Shown piece after piece: positions 62,105-64,000 of a DNA stretch of 64,000 nucleotides. Position numbers and translations under genes: made by a program. The stretch lies in assembly GCF_039537265.1 (NCBI RefSeq), contig NZ_BAABAE010000003.1:496001-560000 (forward strand), read 5' to 3'. Position 1 is the first letter of the stretch. Each line of letters starts with the position of its first letter. Source of the DNA: Terrimesophilobacter bigeumensis (lineage in GTDB: Bacteria > Actinomycetota > Actinomycetes > Actinomycetales > Microbacteriaceae). Below the pieces are notes generated by a model. That model saw only the letters and a list, made by a program, of their open reading frames with translations, did not search any database and was not told the origin of the DNA.

Positions 62105-62142
62105 TCCGCAGTGTTTAACGACCCGCATGTCCCGCGAATACA

Positions 62143-62164
62143 CTGAGAATCACGCGTTTCTCAG
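62143..62164. repeat. Inverted repeat in the TPM/62280 gene gap
   Basis: CTGAGAA (62143-62149) and TTCTCAG (62158-62164) are perfect complements 8 nt apart, between the divergent TPM and membrane-protein genes. A possible operator. The rest of 62105-62279 shows no clear feature. Confidence 0.35.
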
Positions 62165-62279
62165 CTTATTCCAAGCTTTTTGTGCGTGTGCCCTGTACAC
62201 GGCTGCCGCGCGCTGTCACAATGGGGCCGTCACGGTCATCGTGGCCGTGGTGTCTTCTGGAAGGTAGAAGGAAAAAACT

Positions 62280-62840
62280 ATGGCATCTGTTGACAAAGAC
62301 ACCGCCAACTGGCGACTGTTCGGCGGCGGCGGGCTTCTCGTCGGCGGCATCCTGTGGCTGCTCGCGGTCATCCTCGGCCAACCCAGCGTCATGGGTCCGG
62401 GCGATGTCTCGAAGTGGCTGGGCATCATCGGCCTCGTCGTCGTCGCGATCGGGTTCTTCCTCGTCGCATGGGGCCAGACCGGCTCGAATGGCGCGGTCGG
62501 GGGCAGCATGCTCGGAAAGATCGGACTGTGGGCCGCCGCCCTCGGTACGCTCCTCTGGGCGCTCCTGCCGCTCTTCGGCGTGGCGATCGCCGGCACCTGG
62601 GGCTGGGTCGTCGCCATTCTCGTGGTGGTCGGTACGCTTCTGGCGGCCATCGCCATCATGCAGAAGGGTGTCGCACGGGGCCTGGCCAAGTGGATGATGT
62701 GGCTCGTGTTCCTCCTGGCGTTGCTGTTCTTCCTCGGCACGGTCGCCGGGGTCGGTGCACTCGCCAGTTGGGTGATCGCGCTCATCTTCGCTATCGTGGT
62801 GGCCCTGACCGGATTGATCTACCTCCTCAACAAGAAGTAG
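62280..62840 (+). CDS. Five-to-six-helix membrane protein of unknown function
   Basis: A 186-residue protein with a soluble start (ASVDKDTANWRLFGGG) and membrane segments near residues 12-32, 46-64, 80-103, 105-125, 136-156 and 160-182, ending in a basic NKK tail. An AGAAGGA binding site lies upstream of the ATG. I recognise no family. Its position beside the pspA-TPM set suggests an envelope role, but this rests only on closeness. Function unknown. Confidence 0.7.
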   Translation: MASVDKDTANWRLFGGGGLLVGGILWLLAVILGQPSVMGPGDVSKWLGIIGLVVVAIGFFLVAWGQTGSNGAVGGSMLGKIGLWAAALGTLLWALLPLFGVAIAGTWGWVVAILVVVGTLLAAIAIMQKGVARGLAKWMMWLVFLLALLFFLGTVAGVGALASWVIALIFAIVVALTGLIYLLNKK

Positions 62841-62857
62841 AGCTCCGGAAACACGCG

Positions 62858-62889
62858 CGATCGCTGCCCCAGCGTTGTGGCAGCGATCG
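62858..62889. terminator. Bidirectional hairpin between convergent genes
   Basis: CGATCGCTGCC (62858-62868) and GGCAGCGATCG (62879-62889) make a perfect 11-bp stem with a 10-nt loop between the membrane-protein gene and the convergent anti-sigma-like gene. Confidence 0.6.
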
Positions 62890-62939
62890 TCGCGTTTAAC
62901 CGCCCGTCGCGTTTAACCGCCCGCGCGCTCAACCACCCG
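62890..62939. repeat. 17-bp tandem repeat
   Basis: TCGCGTTTAACCGCCCG occurs twice head to tail (62890-62906 and 62907-62923), followed by a degenerate third copy (CGCGCTCAACCACCCG, 62924-62939) that forms the last codons and stop of the gene on the minus strand. Confidence 0.75.
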
Positions 62940-63720
62940 TCAGCGTGATGTCCTGCGATGGGCCCCCGACGAGTTCCGCCGGGGCATCGGATGCGTCGAG
63001 TGCGAGATCGATGCGGGCGCTCACCTGGTACACGCCGGTGCTGAGCGGGGGCAGGTCGCTCGGGAAGGAGAGACCCGATTCGTCCTCCATGGTGCACTCG
63101 ACGGGTGTGAGGCTCGTCGGGTAGTCCATCGACTCGCCGGGGGCCAGGTCGACGAGGATGCCGATCGAGCGCACCGCCCCGTTACTGTGCCACACCGTGA
63201 CACCGTTGTGGGAGATGACAATGGTCGGCTGGGCGTCGGTCGTCCCGGTCACCCGCTGGGTACCGGTGTTGGTGAGCGTCACCGTCCCTTCGACGGGCAG
63301 GCCGTTCGCCGGTCCCTCCTCCGGGAAGTCGGTGGTGAGCACGAGGCCGGAGGCGCTCGGGCCGGTCTCGATGAGAGGCGTCCCGCAGCGGTTGGACAGT
63401 GCCGCCGACTCGCGGCTCGGATCTGGAGCCATCGGATGCGAGCCTCCCGCCGTGAAGTCGTCGATTGCGGTCTCCGGCGCTGCCCCGCTGTCGGACGCCG
63501 ACATGAGCACCGACTGGGGCCAGGGGATCGCGGTGACCCCGGTATAGCCGATCCCGACCACGGCGAGCAGGGTCGCCGAGCCCAGCACGAATTGCTTCGG
63601 GCGCCGGTGGGCGCGCGCCTTTCGGATGACGGAGGCGGCGTCGAGCGGTTCCGCGCCGGTGCGGGCTGCTGCATCCGGGGCTGCACGCAGGGCGTCGCGG
63701 AGTTCGGACTCAGTGGGCAT
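62929..63720 (-). CDS. Membrane-anchored protein paired with a sigma factor (possible anti-sigma factor)
   Basis: A 263-residue protein. A short cytoplasmic head (ESELRDALRAAPDAAARTG) is followed by one membrane helix near residues 47-66 and a mainly beta-strand outer domain (80-263) with two cysteines and a strand pattern such as GTVTLTNTGTQRVTG. The gene overlaps the end of a sigma factor gene by 11 bp on the same strand, the usual place of an anti-sigma factor. No zinc-finger (ZAS) motif is visible, so the anti-sigma role is inferred from context only. Confidence 0.7.
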   Translation of the reverse strand: MPTESELRDALRAAPDAAARTGAEPLDAASVIRKARAHRRPKQFVLGSATLLAVVGIGYTGVTAIPWPQSVLMSASDSGAAPETAIDDFTAGGSHPMAPDPSRESAALSNRCGTPLIETGPSASGLVLTTDFPEEGPANGLPVEGTVTLTNTGTQRVTGTTDAQPTIVISHNGVTVWHSNGAVRSIGILVDLAPGESMDYPTSLTPVECTMEDESGLSFPSDLPPLSTGVYQVSARIDLALDASDAPAELVGGPSQDITLTGG

Positions 63721-64000
63721 GGGTGCCTCCCGCATCCTTGAGCATGTCGTCGTCGGCCGGTTCGGCGAGAGAGACGGCGAGCTTGCCGAGTGCATCGCTC
63801 AGGTAGCGCTTCACCGCACCGGGACTGATCTCGAGTTGGGCGGCGATGTCGTCGACCTTGAGGTCCTCGTAGTAGCGCAGCACGATGCAGGCGCGTTCCC
63901 GCGGTGCCAGACCGCGCAACTGGCCAAGAAGGTCGATGCGGGCATCCGTCGCGGGGGCCGCCGACTCCTGCTCCTCCGGCCCCGCCGTGAGGTGGGCGAT
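63710..64000 (-). CDS. Sigma-70 family (ECF-type) RNA polymerase sigma factor, partial
   Basis: Only the C-terminal 96 residues lie in the window; the start is beyond base 64000. Region 4 is clear: LRGLAPRERACIVLRYYEDL followed by the helix-turn-helix VDDIAAQLEISPGAVKRYLSDALGKL, which reads the -35 box. It ends in DDDMLKDAGGTHAH. The overlap with the next gene on the same strand suggests a sigma/anti-sigma pair that responds to an envelope or extracytoplasmic signal. Confidence 0.88.
   Translation of the reverse strand: MAHLTAGPEEQESAAPATDARIDLLGQLRGLAPRERACIVLRYYEDLKVDDIAAQLEISPGAVKRYLSDALGKLAVSLAEPADDDMLKDAGGTHAH

Overview
The window comes from a high-G+C actinobacterium, most likely a member of the Microbacteriaceae or a close relative. 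The evidence is the strong G/C third-position bias, the crowded GGATGCC/GGATGTC and GCATCC words, the actinobacterial-type GlgE and MshA-like glycosyltransferase proteins, the many genes with a -10 box immediately before the start codon, and the tight ATGA/GTGA junctions inside operons. No rRNA, tRNA, insertion sequence, prophage or CRISPR array is visible, so this looks like chromosomal backbone with a few accessory islands.

Layout. 0.1-3.5 kb: methylmalonate-semialdehyde dehydrogenase, a membrane protein, a DEDDh exonuclease and a VOC protein. 3.5-15.2 kb: a catabolic island. A LacI regulator, a PfkB-type kinase and a diverged S-adenosylhomocysteinase-like protein lie on the minus strand. 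Divergent from them are a Gfo/Idh dehydrogenase, an SDR dehydrogenase and a complete BMP-type (nucleoside-like) ABC importer, followed by a LysR regulator and pseudouridine-5'-phosphate glycosidase (psuG). Palindromic sites in the divergent promoter suggest one LacI regulon, and the gene content suggests uptake and breakdown of a nucleoside or related ribosyl compound. 15.3-21.9 kb: ychF and small cytosolic genes (VOC/TetR, ArsR/AHSA1, OsmC, an acidic secreted protein with a lipoprotein, DUF1801, DinB, GNAT). 21.9-28.5 kb: a CASTOR/POLLUX-like channel, then a tandem glycine riboswitch in front of gcvT-gcvH-gcvP. 28.6-39.1 kb: a CPBP protease-like protein, a DCC protein and an oligopeptide-type ABC importer with two binding proteins. 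39.2-50.8 kb: alpha-glucan genes glgE-glgB and glgP, separated by a five-gene operon that encodes a SipW-type signal peptidase, three proteins with SipW-type signal peptides (one with a ricin-type lectin domain) and an LAxTG-anchored surface protein. 50.8-64 kb: an SRPBCC protein, an LCP cell-wall ligase, an amidase, an MshA-like glycosyltransferase, a flavoprotein disulfide reductase, enoyl-CoA hydratase, an arginase-family protein, pspA with a TPM-domain protein, a membrane protein, and a partial sigma factor followed by its probable membrane partner.

How the parts work together. The BMP importer, kinase, SAHH-like enzyme, two dehydrogenases and PsuG form a plausible import-and-degrade pathway whose substrate is not known. 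The glycine riboswitch couples glycine excess to the glycine cleavage system. GlgE and GlgB build alpha-glucan and GlgP degrades it. The SipW operon probably exports a surface fibre or adhesin. At least seventeen genes have a TAnnnT box 6-8 nt before the start codon, suggesting wide use of leaderless mRNAs; I used this to choose several start codons.

All calls were made by reading the sequence. No database search was possible.
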